A stretch of 64,000 nucleotides of DNA, taken from positions 2,481,001 through 2,545,000 of the forward strand of contig JALMGJ010000018.1 in assembly GCA_023362775.1 (NCBI GenBank), read 5' to 3'. This document shows, piece by piece, positions 42,286 through 58,061 of this stretch; within the stretch, counting starts at the first letter, position 1, and every line of letters begins with the position of its first letter. Below the pieces are notes generated by a model. That model did no database searches. It was not told the DNA's origin and saw nothing but the letters and a program-made list of their open reading frames with translations. The stretch comes from Charina bottae. Taxonomy: Eukaryota > Chordata > Lepidosauria > Squamata > Charinaidae. The translations under genes and the position numbers were made by a program.

Positions 42286-45200
42286 AACCCTTTCAGGCCA
42301 CCAGCCCCACCACCAATTTCAGTCCTGACACACATGAAAAAAAGGGCAGAGGTGGTGCAGATTCTGATCCTGAGAAAAGATCAAAGGAGCCTGAAGCTCA
42401 AACTCAGCAGGATGAAACCCTGAACAGCTGCTTCAGGAGCTGGAATTCAAAAGGAGCACCTGACCAGCACAAAGCTTTGGGCCATTTGCTCTAAGTGCAA
42501 AGACTAGCTAGAGTCAGAATGAACTGACTGGAGCAGAGAGGGAATCTCAGGGTGTGTCTACAAATTCCAGAAGCTGGTGACCCTTGTTAGACCAGAAGAG
42601 GGTAAGGCTGTGGGAGCTCCATAAAAGTAGTTTTATCCTTCCTGTGGAACTGATTCTTGGTCCGGCCTACCTGGTGGGGCTGACACGACCCCGTTGCCTA
42701 ACATTTGCCTGGCTTTTCAAGCAGCAGTCAAGACATTTGCATCCGTGAACCTCCAGACAGTGCAAAGTTAAACACAGCATCTTTTGGCAAACCTGAAGGC
42801 ATCTGGTGCTATTCAAACGCCCAAAGTTATTTAAGACGAGTGGCCATATAGATTTGCAAAACGAATGAATGTGTAGCTGTTTAGAGATTCATAATAAGAA
42901 AAACAGGCATGATGGCAGGCGCAGATGTTTGGGCATCTCTTCAGCCAGTGCTTCCTGCATGTCTGAAAAGTCTCTTTGCTACCAGAAAAGTCCAGAAGCC
43001 GTTATTTTTAGCAAAGGAGGTGCTTCAAGGTGCTGACGGAAAGGGGTCCACTGAAACTACAGTTTGACTGGCAGGACAGAGACGTGTCTGCAGATGAATG
43101 GACCTAACAAGAAAGCTCAGTATCGGGGGAAGGGGGGGATTCTGCCATAGCTGCCTGTTCTCCAACTTCTTCAAAGCAAAGTAAAAATGGTGGGTGGGGA
43201 TGCAAGAAAAGTACAATCCCGTTTTTTTGATCTGCTGCAGGAAACACTCTCCACAAGTGCTTCCAAAGCTGTTTTCTTATCAGTCCATCTTGGCCCAGCA
43301 ACACGCAGGAGAAGCAAAGAGCAAAAGGATGTGATTCTAGAGGCTTGCGAAAACAATGCATAAACCTGCCCATCCCAGAGGGGTTGGACTACAATTCCCA
43401 TCACCCCTCATCGGCACTGGAGGATATCCGGCGCAAGAAGGCGAGTGTAAACAAAGCCAAAAATAAATCCTGGTGCTTCAGTGTGGCTCCATGCTAGTAA
43501 GGAAGGCAGATGTTCCTGGGCTAATAAAGATTTGGGGGTGGAAACTGGCTGAACAGGAGAGGCCTAGACAGGACAGGATTCTCTGGATTCTTATCACAGG
43601 AACCACCTAAGTGAACATGCAAATGTTGAAATAGTCCAAGCCTCTGGGCCTTTCTACTTGAGCCTCAAGCGGCCTCGTTTTACTCCCACGTTCATTTTAG
43701 GACATTTGAGGAAGTGAACACCTTGGGAGGATGGACAAGCTGGACAACTGAATTAGCAAACCAAAGGCCTCTGCCTGCGATGATTTGCCCGGGGGCGGGG
43801 GGGGGGGGGGAACGGAATGGGATCTGGATTTATAATATCCCACCGTGGCAGCTTCCTGGTGCCATCTGATGGCCTGAGAAAGGAAAATTCTACTTGCCCA
43901 GCCTGTGGTTCGTATGTCCAAGAGGCATCAGGAACCAAGATGAAATTGGTAAGACTCTGGAATACCTATTCCACCTTCCCAGTGTGGTATGCCCATTTTT
44001 GACCTCCAAGGAATAGGCATCAGTGTAAGGATGGAGAGTCCAGAAGCAATGGACTGGATACTCCACCCTTACACAGGATAGAATGAGGGAGAACGGGGAG
44101 GGGAAAGAAGATGATGGGAAGCTGGGGAAAACAGACAGCCATCACCACATCTGGTCCAGAGGACACGAGAGCACCAGCGCACGCAGGCACAGAGACCGGA
44201 AGAGAACAGAGGGCTCGAAAAAGAAATTGAATAACAAAAGAAGAAGGCTGGGGGCCCAAGGGCTTAAAGAAAGATGGGGGGGGGGAAAGGGACCCCATTC
44301 ACAGCTTTAACGTGGCATGATGCTGGTCCAATAAAGAATTTCACATATCCCATGTGGCTTGTGTTGGTAATTACTGAGTTTGGGCCATAAGATTGTGATC
44401 CTCACAATCAGTCCATGGGTATAAACAGCCTTCATGTGAAGACAGCTACTCCAGTAGCAAACCAGGAAGGTCTTAAGGATTGGGCATGGAGGCTTGTTTC
44501 CAGAGATACTGGTTTTACCTTCTTGGGGGATGTGCCAGTCTCTGGAAAACTCTTGTTCTTCATGTCTTCCCTAGTGCAAGACCCAATCAGAAAGAGGGGC
44601 ATCAGGATTTCAGGTGCAACAGCCTAAACTCTCATGAATCCTAAAGCAGAGGGCCAACTAGTTCAACATCTTGCTTTCTGCAGCAGCAGCCAAATGGTCT
44701 CCTTGGGGGGATGCCAGAGGCATGATGCCAACACTGCCCCCTATTTCTGCCCAGCACCTGGTACCCAATGACGTACTCATTCATTTAACCATCACATCTC
44801 ATTGATGCTGGGCAACCTATCCACCTTCAACACTTGTCTACCTCCCCTTTAGTGTTATCCAAGAAGGGGCACATCACAAACTGAAACGTGTTCACATATT
44901 GACTTCTGTCGTACAAGAGCACTACAATGTCCACTTCCCACATCATGAATGTAGATTTCTGACATTTTAATCTCAATTTTCCTCTTAGGAGCTCAGGGCA
45001 GCACAGATGACTTTCTGAGTCACCATTTTTTGACTCTCAACCTCACGAAGGAGACTATCTAATGAGCTTCATGATTAAGCGGCTAAGTCTGATTCTAGGC
45101 CTCCCTAGTCTTAGTTCTCACTCATTCTAATCCAAAGGTCAGCGACCTTTCCAAGTGCCAACATACCATCTTTCTGTGATGCAAAAACATAAAGATTTAC

Positions 45201-47325
45201 AGCAATCCCATACATTCTTGTTTGAAATCTCGGGTGTCCTCCTGTAAGAAAACAGAAATCTTGCCAGGATCGTGTGAGATATCTGCAATTCTAAAAAAGA
45301 TTCCATTTGCTCTTGGTGGCAATAGGTGGTGACTTGCTTAAACCCTGTTACAATACCGCACTAATCTTAGAGCACAGTGATGCCCATGGACACCAATTTC
45401 TCTGTCTCCGCTGCCCACCATATTCCATGTGCCACCCCGGACCTTTCCTTAACAATTATTTTCGTTAAAAAAAAACAAATGGGAAGCTGACATGCTATGA
45501 ACCAATTCACTGGCACCCAGAGCTCTATTTATTTGTAGCAAAGTCTTTAGCTCCTCCCCCCCCAAATCCCACCATGATGGCCAAGAGCATTCTGGGTGGC
45601 TAGTTCACCTTCTGATAAATGGGTTTTGTAGGTCAACCAGTCCCCCATGGCAGCCATTTTGTGAGTGCATCCACCACACGTTCCCCAACGTCAGCGTAGC
45701 AAAAAGCAATCAAGCGCATGTCACTGTGGCATTAAAACACGGGGTGACGGCTTAGTGTGTGGCGTGAACTCAGATGCATTGTGCTTGTTTCTGTGTGGGC
45801 CTGCATCTGTGTGTATTTGTGAGTCACTAGGGCCTAAACGTGGAGTCTTCGCAGCCCAGACTGGCTTACCGATTCTCAGCCAAGCTGAGAACCTAAAATC
45901 TCAATTTTCCCTCTCTTCTTACCAAGCAAAAATCTTCTGGCTATCTTAAAAGGCAACCATTAAAAAGAGCTAGAGTAAATCGATGCACTTACACACACTT
46001 AAACAAGCCCCATTAAAGTTACGCTTCCATTCAGTGAAGCAAGTGCTAAACATTGAGGTCATTTTGGAAAAATCTGGTGTCCTAATCACACGATCTCTCC
46101 AGGAATTTCTCCACGGATTCAAGCACAGGCATTCCTGCTCTACTACACAAACTCTGGCCCCGTGGTTGGCCCCAGCACCCTCCTGCTATCCTGCTCCTTC
46201 CACCGTCAGCTCTTGCAGGGGGGGGAGGCTTCTCCCGCACTTGAACCAGTAGAAAATCGAGAAACACAAATCGAACTCCGCATGCTTTGAACACCCCCCC
46301 TTTGAACACCCACCTTTTCTAGAGACAGGCTTTGTGCTCTTAAAAACACACCCAGAGTGGTGTGTCTGTGTCAGTCAAGCGAACAACACAAAATCCCAGA
46401 GACTGGTCACCCCAGACAACCCATTTCCACTTTCAAAGTCATGCGCACAACCACAGAAGACCCAAACACACATATGTGTTAGCAAAAGCTCTTCTTTTGC
46501 TCTTTCTATTTTGTTGGCTCTCAACTGCTATTGCTCCGTACAGAGCACTTTAGGAAAAAGTTTGGGTGCGCATACGGACATCCCAAAGGAACAGCCCCGC
46601 TGGATCCGGGCAAGGACCACTGCCATCCAGCTTTTTGTCCCGCATGGGGGATACCAGAGGCCTCTTGGGAACTAAAAGCAGGAGATGGACCCATCACCCT
46701 TTCCCGCTGTTGCTTCCCTGCAACTGGCATTCAAAGCCAACCTAAGTCCAGGTTCAAGACTAAGAGCCTTTCACAAACCTGTCCTATGTCACCTGTGCAT
46801 CTTTCTTCAACTGGGGTGGCCAGAGCGGGACCCAGGATGGCAGATGCAGACATCCTACCGAGCAATAACAACCCTAAGACATCCATGGAGTCCTAGAAAC
46901 ATTATAAACACCTCCATACAAAAAGCACACCTGAATCCTCCTAGATACAGTACACATGCATGCCACTTCTGTACCTGCCCAGGTATTCAGACCTACTGGG
47001 AACACAATGTTTCACAGGAAGATAGACCTGGTTAGAGATAGATAGATAGATAGATAACCGCATGACTTCAAATAATAAACCAATGGTGCTGACCTGTAAG
47101 ACGTACACAAGAACACTCCTTTATTTGAAGATTTTGATTGCAATTCCCAGCCTGGTGCGTTTGGCTCAGTCACACAACCAGAGCTGCTGAGTTTCCCCAT
47201 GGGCCGGAAATGCACATTTTGGATTCTTTCCCCTTCTAGCTTTTAATCTTTGGAATCGACTCCCCCTCGAACTACGCTTGGAGTTGGAACTCCTGACGTT
47301 CAAAGAGACTGTTGAGAAGTTTCCA
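42286..47325. other. About 5 kb without recognised features
   Basis: No exon, RNA gene or confident repeat. Weak hints are a G-run at 43799-43810, GGACTACAATTCCCATCACCCC near 43387 (old MITE-like motif), an AATAAAG-like stretch near 44330, and a short GATA run at 47035-47055. Open frames of 60-120 codons overlap on both strands. If the intron interpretation holds this is intronic sequence. Confidence 0.4.
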
Positions 47326-47368
47326 TTTGTTTGTTTGTTTGTTTATTTATTTTTCAAATTTTGCCAAC

Positions 47369-47578
47369 CTAGCAATTCGAAAGCATGCAGATGCAAGTAG
47401 ATGAATAGGTACCACTTCGGTGGGTAGGTAACAGCTTTCCGCACGCGTCATGCGGCCACATGACTGTGGAAGCGTCTTCGGACAACGCTGGCTCTTCGGC
47501 TAAGAAACGGAGATGAGCACCGGCCCCTAGAGTCGGACACGACTGCACAAATGTGCGGGGGGAGCCTTTAACTTTTTA
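47369..47578 (+). mobile_element. tRNA-headed SINE, 5'-truncated, inside an L2 tail
   Basis: Body from GCCAACCTAGCAATTCGAAAGC to GGGGGGAGCCTTTAACTTTTTA. The tRNA head is missing. It sits between an A/T tail and the L2-type 3' end that follows. Confidence 0.88.
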
Positions 47579-47990
47579 TCTCCCCCAGAAAAGGGGAACG
47601 CTGGGCGGTTTACAATAAGAACCATATTAAAAAGATACATATAAAAACATCTAAAATATACAAATACAATTTACCAAATGTAAATATAAAATAAGTATAA
47701 AACCAAGTGGCCATAAAGATCTAATTCTGTGAGGAGAGCTCTAAGGTGCCAGCCACCTCCAAGAATAATTACTCCCCTTCCCACCCCAAGCGAGACGGCA
47801 GAGCCAAGTCTTCAGACTCTTCCGGAAGGCCGGGAGCGAAGGGACCTGCCTCACCTCCGGGGGCAGAGTGTTCAAACACAGAGTGTTTGAAGGCCCGCTT
47901 CCTGGACCCCGCCAGATGAAATTCCCTTGCCGACGGGGTCCGTAGCATGCTCTCTCTGCATGACCGGGTGGGACGGATCAATGTCATGGG
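47579..47990 (-). mobile_element. L2-type LINE 3' end, minus orientation
   Basis: CTGGGCGGTTTACAATAAG 3' UTR, then a minus frame (47987-47769) with P-T-R-S-C-R-E-S-M-L-R and E-F-H-L-A-G-S-R-K-R-A-F, matching residues near the C-terminus of the L2 copy at 15946. Frameshifted after that block. Confidence 0.85.
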
Positions 47991-48089
47991 GATGAGACAG
48001 TCCCTCAGGTAAAAAGGTCCTTTTGCTGGACCTTCATGGAGGAGGAGGAATCATTTTTTTCAGTTGGGCTACCCAGTAAGAGCCGAAAT

Positions 48090-48500
48090 TACAGTGGATC
48101 TGAGTTCAATGTTTCACTATGAAAGACATACGTATGTTCATCTACACATATCTGTAACTCATTGGCGATCACTCGTAGCCGAGTAAGATTGTCTTCCAAA
48201 GGTAAAATTTTAACAGTGGATCCGTAAGTGGCTATAAAGGCCAATTCTGGATCCGCACAACCTCCCACAATGAGGGCATAGGTTTCCGGGTGGGAGACGG
48301 TCATGATGAGGGTTTGCCTGACGTGCCTTCCTTTTAGCTCTTTTCTCCCTTTCGCCCTGTACTCGTGCTTCTTCAAAGTCCATAGCGCCATTAATAAAGG
48401 CTGACCTCCAATTGAAACACTCATGAGTTAGGGCTTCCCAGTTCTCAATGCTGATATTACATTTTTTTAAATTAGCTTTGAGAGTATCTTTGAATCTCTT
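48090..48500 (-). mobile_element. Second copy of zinc-finger non-LTR element 3' end, minus orientation
   Basis: Inverse of 8050-8320: contains the segment encoding the C-P-H-C-G-R-L-C finger and the flanking GAACTGGGAAGCCC TAACTCATGAGTG stretch. It lacks the RT and the TAG/TAC tail. Confidence 0.85.
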
Positions 48501-49790
48501 TTCTGTAACTATGCTGTAATTGATTCATTGTTTGCTTGTATTCCTAATAAAATACAACCCATCCCGAGCAGCTGCAGACACTTAACCATTTCTTTTTCAT
48601 TAGCAAATGACCTTCCAAGAGGTCTTTGTTTGCTAAGGATGCACTTTGCTGCAACCCGAGAGGACATTCTTGATAGAAGAGCCCTGACCATGTTTGTTCC
48701 AGCTGGTGCCTAGCCCTGAAAGCTGCTGCTTACGTCGACCTTCCCTTCCTGTCCAACAACTGTCTTTCTGCTCACTCCAGCTGTTTTGCCCATTCCCTGG
48801 TATTATGGAGTTTTTGCGTAATTTAAACTGTAGGATCTCTTAGATGTGTTTCAGGGCAAACAGATTTTTAGAGTAAACTAGACAACCCGTGACCCGCTGG
48901 GTCATCATTTCAGAGATATTTCCTTACCAGATTCCTCAATGCCTTCAACAAGGGCAGAGCTTCTAACGTACTGGAAAAGTTCTTAAAAATTCAGGCAGAT
49001 ATTCAGAGATGCATCTGCTTTGAAAGTAGCTCATGTTGAACTGTACAGCACAGTCAAACATCAGGAGCTGACCACAGGAAATGTTTTGTGACATTTTGTA
49101 GTATGTCACAAAATGTTTTATGATAATTTTTATGTCATAAAATGTTCTATAAAATTTGCCAAATTTCAATTCCATGGGAGTCATGGGTCCCAAATTTTGG
49201 AAGCATTCTGTAAGTTAGCCCATTGGAGGTACCTTGGTTCAAAAAATGGTTGGCCTATGACGCACCGTTTCGCCTGGTTAAAGGTTACAAAGTATCAAAC
49301 AGACACAAGAGTTTTAGTAGTATATAAATAGATTGCTTGAATTGGTTTGCATCCCCAATTTTGGGATGGTGGTTTCAATGAATAGCCAGAATTTATGTTT
49401 GCCACATTATTGTGCAAAGAGACATCACAATACACACAGCCAGCTGACAATTCTGGTCCCAACATATCTGGAAAGGAACAGGGTCTCTCCAGCTGGGTGT
49501 CCAAGCTGGTACTCAGACATGTCTTTGCAAAGAATCAAACATGAGAAGGTGTGTATGAGCACCTACTAGAATATACATTCCCATCAATCCAAAAAGGGAA
49601 ATGTCTTAGTGGTTGGTGATTTTGTTTTATGAAAAGGTGACTTAGGAGATCAGTTTAAAGGGGACTTAACAGAAGTTATGACCTCTTAGACACAATCTCA
49701 CCTGTGGGAATGACCAAAGATGACCTAACGTAAAGGAATTTAGAGCTGACCTTGGAGAAAGTATGGAAGAGCCGTTAAAGACGGAGGGAT
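48501..49790. other. Unassigned non-coding stretch
   Basis: Nothing recognised; includes a small repeat of CACAAAATGTTTTATGA motifs near 49090-49150. Confidence 0.3.
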
Positions 49791-49792
49791 CT

Positions 49793-50027
49793 CCCGCACT
49801 TGCCCCAGCTCCTGCCAACCTAGCAATTCGAAAGCATGCAAATGCAAGTAGGTGAATAGGGACCACTTCGGTGGGATGGTAACAGCGTTCAGCGCGCGTC
49901 ATGCCGGCCACATGACTGCGGAAGCGCCTTCGGACAACGCTGGCTCTTCGGCTAACAGAAAAGAGCACCGGCCCCTAGAGTCGGACATGACTGCACAACT
50001 GTGCAGGGGGAACCTTTACCTTTTTAG
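49793..50027 (+). mobile_element. tRNA-headed SINE, 5'-truncated
   Basis: CTCCCGCACTTGCCCCAGCTCC through AACCTTTACCTTTTTA; head and B box absent. Confidence 0.9.
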
Positions 50028-50149
50028 AGGGTATCATGTTGAAGAAACCTTATCTGAAGCAGTCTGCATTCTTCCTCCCAGCCTGAAGAGCATGACATTT
50101 CTATTCCCTCTCATGCTGTACAGCTTAAAACCAGCTATGTACCATTATA

Positions 50150-50475
50150 GGGGCGTGGTGGCTCAGCAGGTAAGATGCCAGGCTTGTCGATCAGAAGATC
50201 GCAATTTCGGAGGTTCGAATCCCTAGCCCCGCGTGACGGAGTGAGCTCCCGCACTCGCCCCAGCTCCTGCCAACCTAGCAATTCGAAAGCATGCCAATGC
50301 AAGTAGATGAATAGGTACCACTTTGGTGGGATGGTAACAGCGTTCAGCGCGCGTCATGCCAGCCACATGACCGCGGAAGCGTCTTCGGACAGCGCTGGCT
50401 CTTCGGCTAACGGAGACGAGCACCGGCCCCTAGAGTCGGACACGACTGTGCAGGGGAAACCTTTACCTTTACCTA
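50150..50475 (+). mobile_element. tRNA-headed SINE, full length
   Basis: GGGGCGTGGTGGCTCAGCAGG head, GGTTCGAATCCC B box, body, and AACCTTTACCTTTACC end; target duplication not clear. Confidence 0.92.
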
Positions 50476-51038
50476 ACCATACAATGGAACTGCAGAAATC
50501 TTATTTAATGGAAAGTAGTACACAGAACAACTAGACAGTTGCAAATGGAAATTCCCCCCCTTTCCCCCCAGTTCAACAGTCCGAAGAGCGAGGGCTCTCC
50601 TGCCCCTCCTCACTCGCAGCCCCCCTTCGTGCCAGGCAGCAGTGCTTCGTGCAGATGTCTCTAACGGTTCGTCCGTGGATGCCTGAGATAGTCCACACTC
50701 CTGGCATGTCCCCCCTCCCAGCTTCTTTTCTTGACTCGCAAGTTCTAACACAGGTCATCTCTAACTTCACTCATGCAGGTGAACACGATCAAATGTTCTG
50801 GGAACGTTTGATTGAGGAGCATGACACATGTGATCAAAGCTCTGCCCCTTTTTCATGTGTACCATGATAAAATTGCTTAAGTTATAGCCCCGCTTTCTCT
50901 TCCTGCAAGAAACCAGTTGGCATTTTTTAAAATGCAGTCCAGCTTGCTGGCCAGGCAAACAAGGAACCAAAAGATAATTAGTGACAAACTTTGGTTCAAG
51001 ATTAAGCAGCCCCATCAGGCTGACTTCACTCTTATTTC
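50476..51038. other. Unassigned non-coding stretch
   Basis: Nothing recognised. Confidence 0.3.
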
Positions 51039-51039
51039 C

Positions 51040-51175
51040 CATCAGCCCAACTCACCTCGCAGGGTTGTTGTTGTGGGGAAAATAGGAGGAGGAAGGAGTG
51101 TTAGGTATGTTCGCTGCCTTGAGTTATTTATAAAAGTAATAAAGGCGGGATAAAAATTAAATAAATAAATAATAA
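51040..51175 (+). mobile_element. SINE 3' part with L2/CR1-like tail
   Basis: CAGCCCAACTCACCTCGCAGGGTTGTTGTTGTGGGG to CCTTGAGTTATTTATAAAAGTAATAAAGGCGGGATAAAAATTAAATAAAT; tRNA head missing. Confidence 0.85.
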
Positions 51176-51179
51176 TCCT

Positions 51180-52248
51180 TATCCCACCAAGAGTGGGGGA
51201 ATAGCAACGTTCTTAGGTCAACCTTAACAACACCAACCAACTTCACCCAATATATGTCTGGTGCTGCAATGTTCTGAACGTAACCCTGAAAATGTAAGAA
51301 AAAACCACAGCAACCTACAGAAGGATGCTGCTGAGAAGCCAGCCTTCCACTTGGGAAGTGACTTATTCAGAAAACCACCATCCCCGAATTTGGGGCAGAG
51401 TGGGAATTTGAGGATTTGTGACAGGGTGTGAAAAAGGGAAAAATCCAGGGGGAGCTTTCTAGAGCTGTTCCCAAGTTGGGGCCCTCCAGATGTGCAGGAC
51501 CACAGCATTCATCATTGCCATCCCGCATGGCCAATGCACTGCCAGCTTGCAAGCAAATGCAGAGGTGCTCAACATCTGTGGACGAAGGCCACACTACGCT
51601 TTGCATAGCATGCTGAAAGCCAGGCTCCAAAATAAGGCTGGGGCAGAGTTGATTTGGGGAGGGGGGTTCAGATTATAAGGGGTGAAAAGACTGCCTTAAA
51701 TATCTGAAAGATTTATGCTGCCCATTTTGCTCTGTAACACCCCCCCCCTACAAAATACAGCCTACATTTTTGATCCAAACCACACAGTGCCGGGGGTGTG
51801 TGTCTTGGGGTAGGCACAAAAGTAATGCTCAAGGATTGCATTTCTGTCCAAGTAATATTAGTACCATCCCTGCAGCAAATTTTTAAAAAAAGGTATTTTC
51901 AGGCATATATGGCTGAAGATAGAAGCATTAAGAGAAAACTTGCCCACAATAGTGCAAGAGTTTCTCCTGATTCTTTTGCAGGCAGTCTCTCTCCCCCCCA
52001 ACTCCATCCTCAAGGTGGCAAACGAATGCAGAGCATTTATTGTTGGGGAAACAAGAATGAAATAGCCTAGAAACAGAATCTGAGTTTTGACTGGGCTAAG
52101 CTGGACGCTCGGTGGCCTGTTGGAGGCATGCGTACCACGGAATGTGCATCTCTCCTCCTATACTTGACCTGAAAAGTGTTTCATCATCCACTTTAAAGAA
52201 AAGGTGAGGGGAGAACATGGGGGGGGGGGTATCAAGCCCTACTGGTTT
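51180..52248. other. Unassigned; palindromic MITE-like motif near 51476
   Basis: TTGGGGCCCTCCAGATGTGCAGGACCACAGC at 51476-51506 resembles an old MITE arm. Otherwise nothing. Confidence 0.3.
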
Positions 52249-52258
52249 GAGTCTATAG

Positions 52259-52567
52259 AAGCCTTTCTCAACCTTTTGACCCTGGAGGAACCCTTGAAAT
52301 ATTTTTCAGGCCTCGGGGAGCCCCTGCACATTCAGGCTCAAATAGAGGCCAGAAGTTGCAAAATTCTTATATTCGTTTCATGGGTAGGCCTGTCTATATG
52401 CATTCACATTGTTCTTGAACTAAAAATAAAGAATGAAACTTACCACTTTTATGTGAAGTTGCCCGAATTTGAAATAATTTTTTAAATAAACTGTGATCTC
52501 CCAGGGAACCCCTAGTGACCTCTCATGGAACCCTAGGGTGCCACCGAACCCTGGTGGATAAACCCCG
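52259..52567. mobile_element. hAT-like element, 309 bp, with perfect 8-bp target duplication
   Basis: GTCTATAG at 52251-52258 and 52568-52575. Left end AAGCCTTTCTCAACCTTTTG and right end GGTGGATAAACCCCG are weakly inverted. GGAGGAACCCTTGAAATATT on the left and CAGGGAACCCCTAGTGACC on the right are typical of old hAT (Charlie-like) elements. Confidence 0.85.
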
Positions 52568-52937
52568 GTCTATAGGATTTAGGGCAAGTCTGTTCAGAAA
52601 AGATCAGAGATCCCACCAGAAGCAGGAACAGTGGCGATCTGCAACTAATATGGCTTTCCATAGCCAGGGGCCAGGAACTGGCACCCCCAATACTCCTAGC
52701 AGCATCTGTATTACCACTATTTTTTATGCTTAGTTTTTAGGTTGTTTTTTTTAAACAGCCAAAGTCTCCTGAGTCTCAACTCACACAAAATTTCAGCTGT
52801 GAGCAGAAACCCTGCAAGATTGGGGCACTTTCCAGCTGAGATGTAGGTTTTCACACCTGAGGCTGTATTAGATCCAGGGGGAAAGACCTCCAAAACCATG
52901 TGAGATTTGGCTGTTTCATTAATTTCAGCATATATAT

Positions 52938-52941
52938 GTGT

Positions 52942-52975
<34 letters not shown>

Positions 52976-53015
52976 TGTGTCTGTGTCTGTGTGTGTGTCT
53001 GTGCGTGTCTGTGTA
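52938..53015. repeat. (GT)n microsatellite
   Basis: Long GT run with interspersed GTCT units. Confidence 0.95.
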
Positions 53016-53618
53016 ATATCTCAGCTCCTGGTGCCTGAAAAGGTTTCAAAGTTGAGCTACAACATCATATATTTCTGATCAGTGTGTGACTATATCGAAG
53101 TAGAAAAGAGAAGTTCTGACCCTTGGTGTCCCAAGGAGAATTAAAATAATTTCCAGGGGACCAAGGCCGACATATAAATTAGCTGTTTTTCCTTCTCTTT
53201 GAAGCCATTATAAGTTACTAAGCTAAATGTGGGTATATTGGAAAGGAAGCAATAACTGGGGACGAGAATCTTGACAGACTTTATTCGAAAATTCAAAATC
53301 CAGCACAAGGCAGAGGGAATTCCCTTGACTTAAAATGTTTGTAGGAAACTAACTCAGAGTGCTGGGGAATTCCCCTGTCAAGGAAAAAAAATAAAATGAA
53401 ATGTGCTTCATATAAACAATAATGCTGTCTGCCTAATTTATGGTCTACGCAAGAAGCATCTGGTGATCCTACAATAACACGCTGAAATTCTCTTTGTGTG
53501 ATTTTACAGGAAGAGATCTTCCTTAACGTGGGGCAATTCAGTCCCAACCTATGTCTTTTACTCCCATTTTGATGATGTTCAAAATGTTGGGGCAGCTCCA
53601 AAACTTTTTTTGCACGTG
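53016..53618. other. Unassigned non-coding stretch
   Basis: Nothing recognised. Confidence 0.3.
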
Positions 53619-53619
53619 T

Positions 53620-53703
53620 ATAACTTTCCCTTGCCAAGAAAACTGCAGGGACTCACCCAGGCAGTCTCTGAGAATCGGACACGATTGAACAGATTAAAAA
53701 AAA
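53620..53703 (+). mobile_element. Sauria-type SINE 3' tail fragment (Bov-B-like)
   Basis: CCCTTGCCAAGAAAACTGCAGGGACTCACCCAGGCAGTCTCTGAGAATCGGACACGATTGAACAGATT followed by an A-run; 5'-truncated. Confidence 0.88.
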
Positions 53704-54004
53704 ACTTTCCTTTTAAAGGAAGAACAGAAGCCAAGATACTTTGACTTCTCCAGCTTGCAAATTTGACCTCCAAACAGCTAGACTACAATTCCCATTAGCT
53801 CCAAATCATTCAAGAACTCCAAAGCAGAGACAATCCATTCTAAATCATTACAATGCAAAACACACCATGATACATCCCTGAAGGTAAAACACAACTACTT
53901 TACTGAAACACTCTCTGAACTTAACTTTTTTTAAAAAAAACAAACTATTTTGGAGCAGTCACACTGAGTGGGATTTTATTATTTTTACTTTAAATGAGAG
54001 TCAG

Positions 54005-54215
54005 TTTGATCTAGATTCCAGGAGACTGAGAGTTCTAATCCCGCCTTCGGCATGAAAGCCGGCTGGGTGACCTTGGGCCAGTCCCCCCCTCTCAGCCCAA
54101 CCCACCTCACAGGGTTGTTGTGATGGGAAAAACAGGAGGAGGAAGGAGTATTAGGTATGTTCCCTGCCTTGAGTTATTTATAAAAATAATAAAGGAGGGA
54201 TAAAAAAATCTTTAA
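54005..54215 (+). mobile_element. tRNA-derived SINE with L2/CR1-like tail, near full length
   Basis: GTCAGTTTGATCTAGATTCC (degraded head), GAGTTCTAATCCCGCC B-box region, GGGTGACCTTGGGCCAGTCC, then CTCAGCCCAACCCACCTCACAGGGTTGTTGTG and the TTGAGTTATTTATAAAAATAATAAAGG end. Shows the normal single-unit form of the L2-tailed family. Confidence 0.88.
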
Positions 54216-56832
<2,617 letters not shown>

Positions 56833-57564
56833 TCAGGAAGCGTCGAAAGGCGGACAGCTCCACGCAGGTGGGCGGCTGGAAGGGGTCAAGGGGCGGCTTG
56901 TGGCCTCCGTCCCCCCCTTCGTCGCCCTGGGCAGCGGGGTCTGCCGCGTGTTGGCGCCGCTTTGCAAGACTCGCTGGGTTTGGGGTCCTTAGCGGGCGGG
57001 CGGTGAAAGGGAGGGGGCATCTCACCCGCGCGCACACGCTCGCACGGCGAGTGTAAGGCTGGAGAAAGTAGCCCCCGCTCCCCGCCAGCTCCCTCTTTAT
57101 GCCAACAGTTCAGCAAGCACACACACATCTAGACTTTAGAATCGCACGAACTGGTTTAAATCCCCGGCTTCTCCTTCTGGTTCCTCTTAATTAAGTAAAC
57201 TGACTTCAATGCTAGTCAATTAATTGCGCAACAAGACAAGAATGGATCGATTGACAGGCAGACAAACGCGTGCCCGCGAGCGCCAGGCTGGCTTTGCTTC
57301 GACGCCACGACCAGGGGCCCGCCGCGGGTTCCTGGTTGGCGGGCGCGAGCCGGCGGGGAAGGGGCGCCGGCCACGCGAGCGGGCGGGTCGCGGCTCCGTC
57401 CGGGCCACAAGACGGCGGCTGAGGAGCGCCAGGCTGGCTCCGGGCCGCGCGTGTGCTCCGCGCAACGCCCGAGGCGACGGTGCGCCGTCGCTTGGGACTC
57501 CGCCAGGCCTCGATCCTGCAAACCGGAGGAACCGCTTTTGCCCAGGGTGCCGCGCTGATTCTCT

Positions 57565-58060
57565 TTGCCCCGGGTAATTTCCGAGAGCTGGTTCTGTTCA
57601 TGCCCCTGGTCTTTTCTGCGGGTTGTGCCAAGGAGGAAAAAGGCTCTCTCGATCCCTTCTCCTGCCGTTGGTAAACAAGCTGGTGGATTTTCCAGAGGGG
57701 GAAGCAGTCCCGGTTTCTTTTCCCTCTTCCATTTCATTTGCACTCTGGAGATAAACTGGAAATAATGACACTGACTGTTGTTTTATTAATTGCTGGATAA
57801 GGGAAACACTTCTAAAGTGGTGTTCAGCAGCTCCAGAATGCATCCAAGGCCACAGCTCCGACCTGACCCATTTCGCCAGCCCGCTGTCGCCCCACCCGGC
57901 CCATCTGTGGGTCTCCGGATGTTATCGGACTACCATCCCCAGCAACCCCAAGCAGCATGGTACTATAGTGGGGAATGCTGGGAGTTGCAGTTCATCAGCA
58001 TCTGGGAAAACATGGCTCCCTAGCCTTAATTTCAAAGATCTTGGTTTTTGTTTGTTTTTT
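57565..58060. other. Upstream flank, unassigned; MITE-like motif at 57925-58000
   Basis: ACTACCATCCCCAGCAACCC and GGGGAATGCTGGGAGTTGCAG form an imperfect dyad typical of an old MITE. No divergent gene recognised. Confidence 0.35.
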
Positions 58061-58061
58061 G

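Noticed and set aside
45130..45440. hAT element starting AAAGGTCAGCGACCTTTCC
   Set aside because: The left end resembles hAT termini and the right side has GGTGCCACC-like text, but no 8-bp target duplication or convincing inverted ends could be found.
57216..57743. Open frames of 117-175 codons in the second GC-rich block
   Set aside because: Overlapping frames on both strands, no domain, explained by CpG-island composition.
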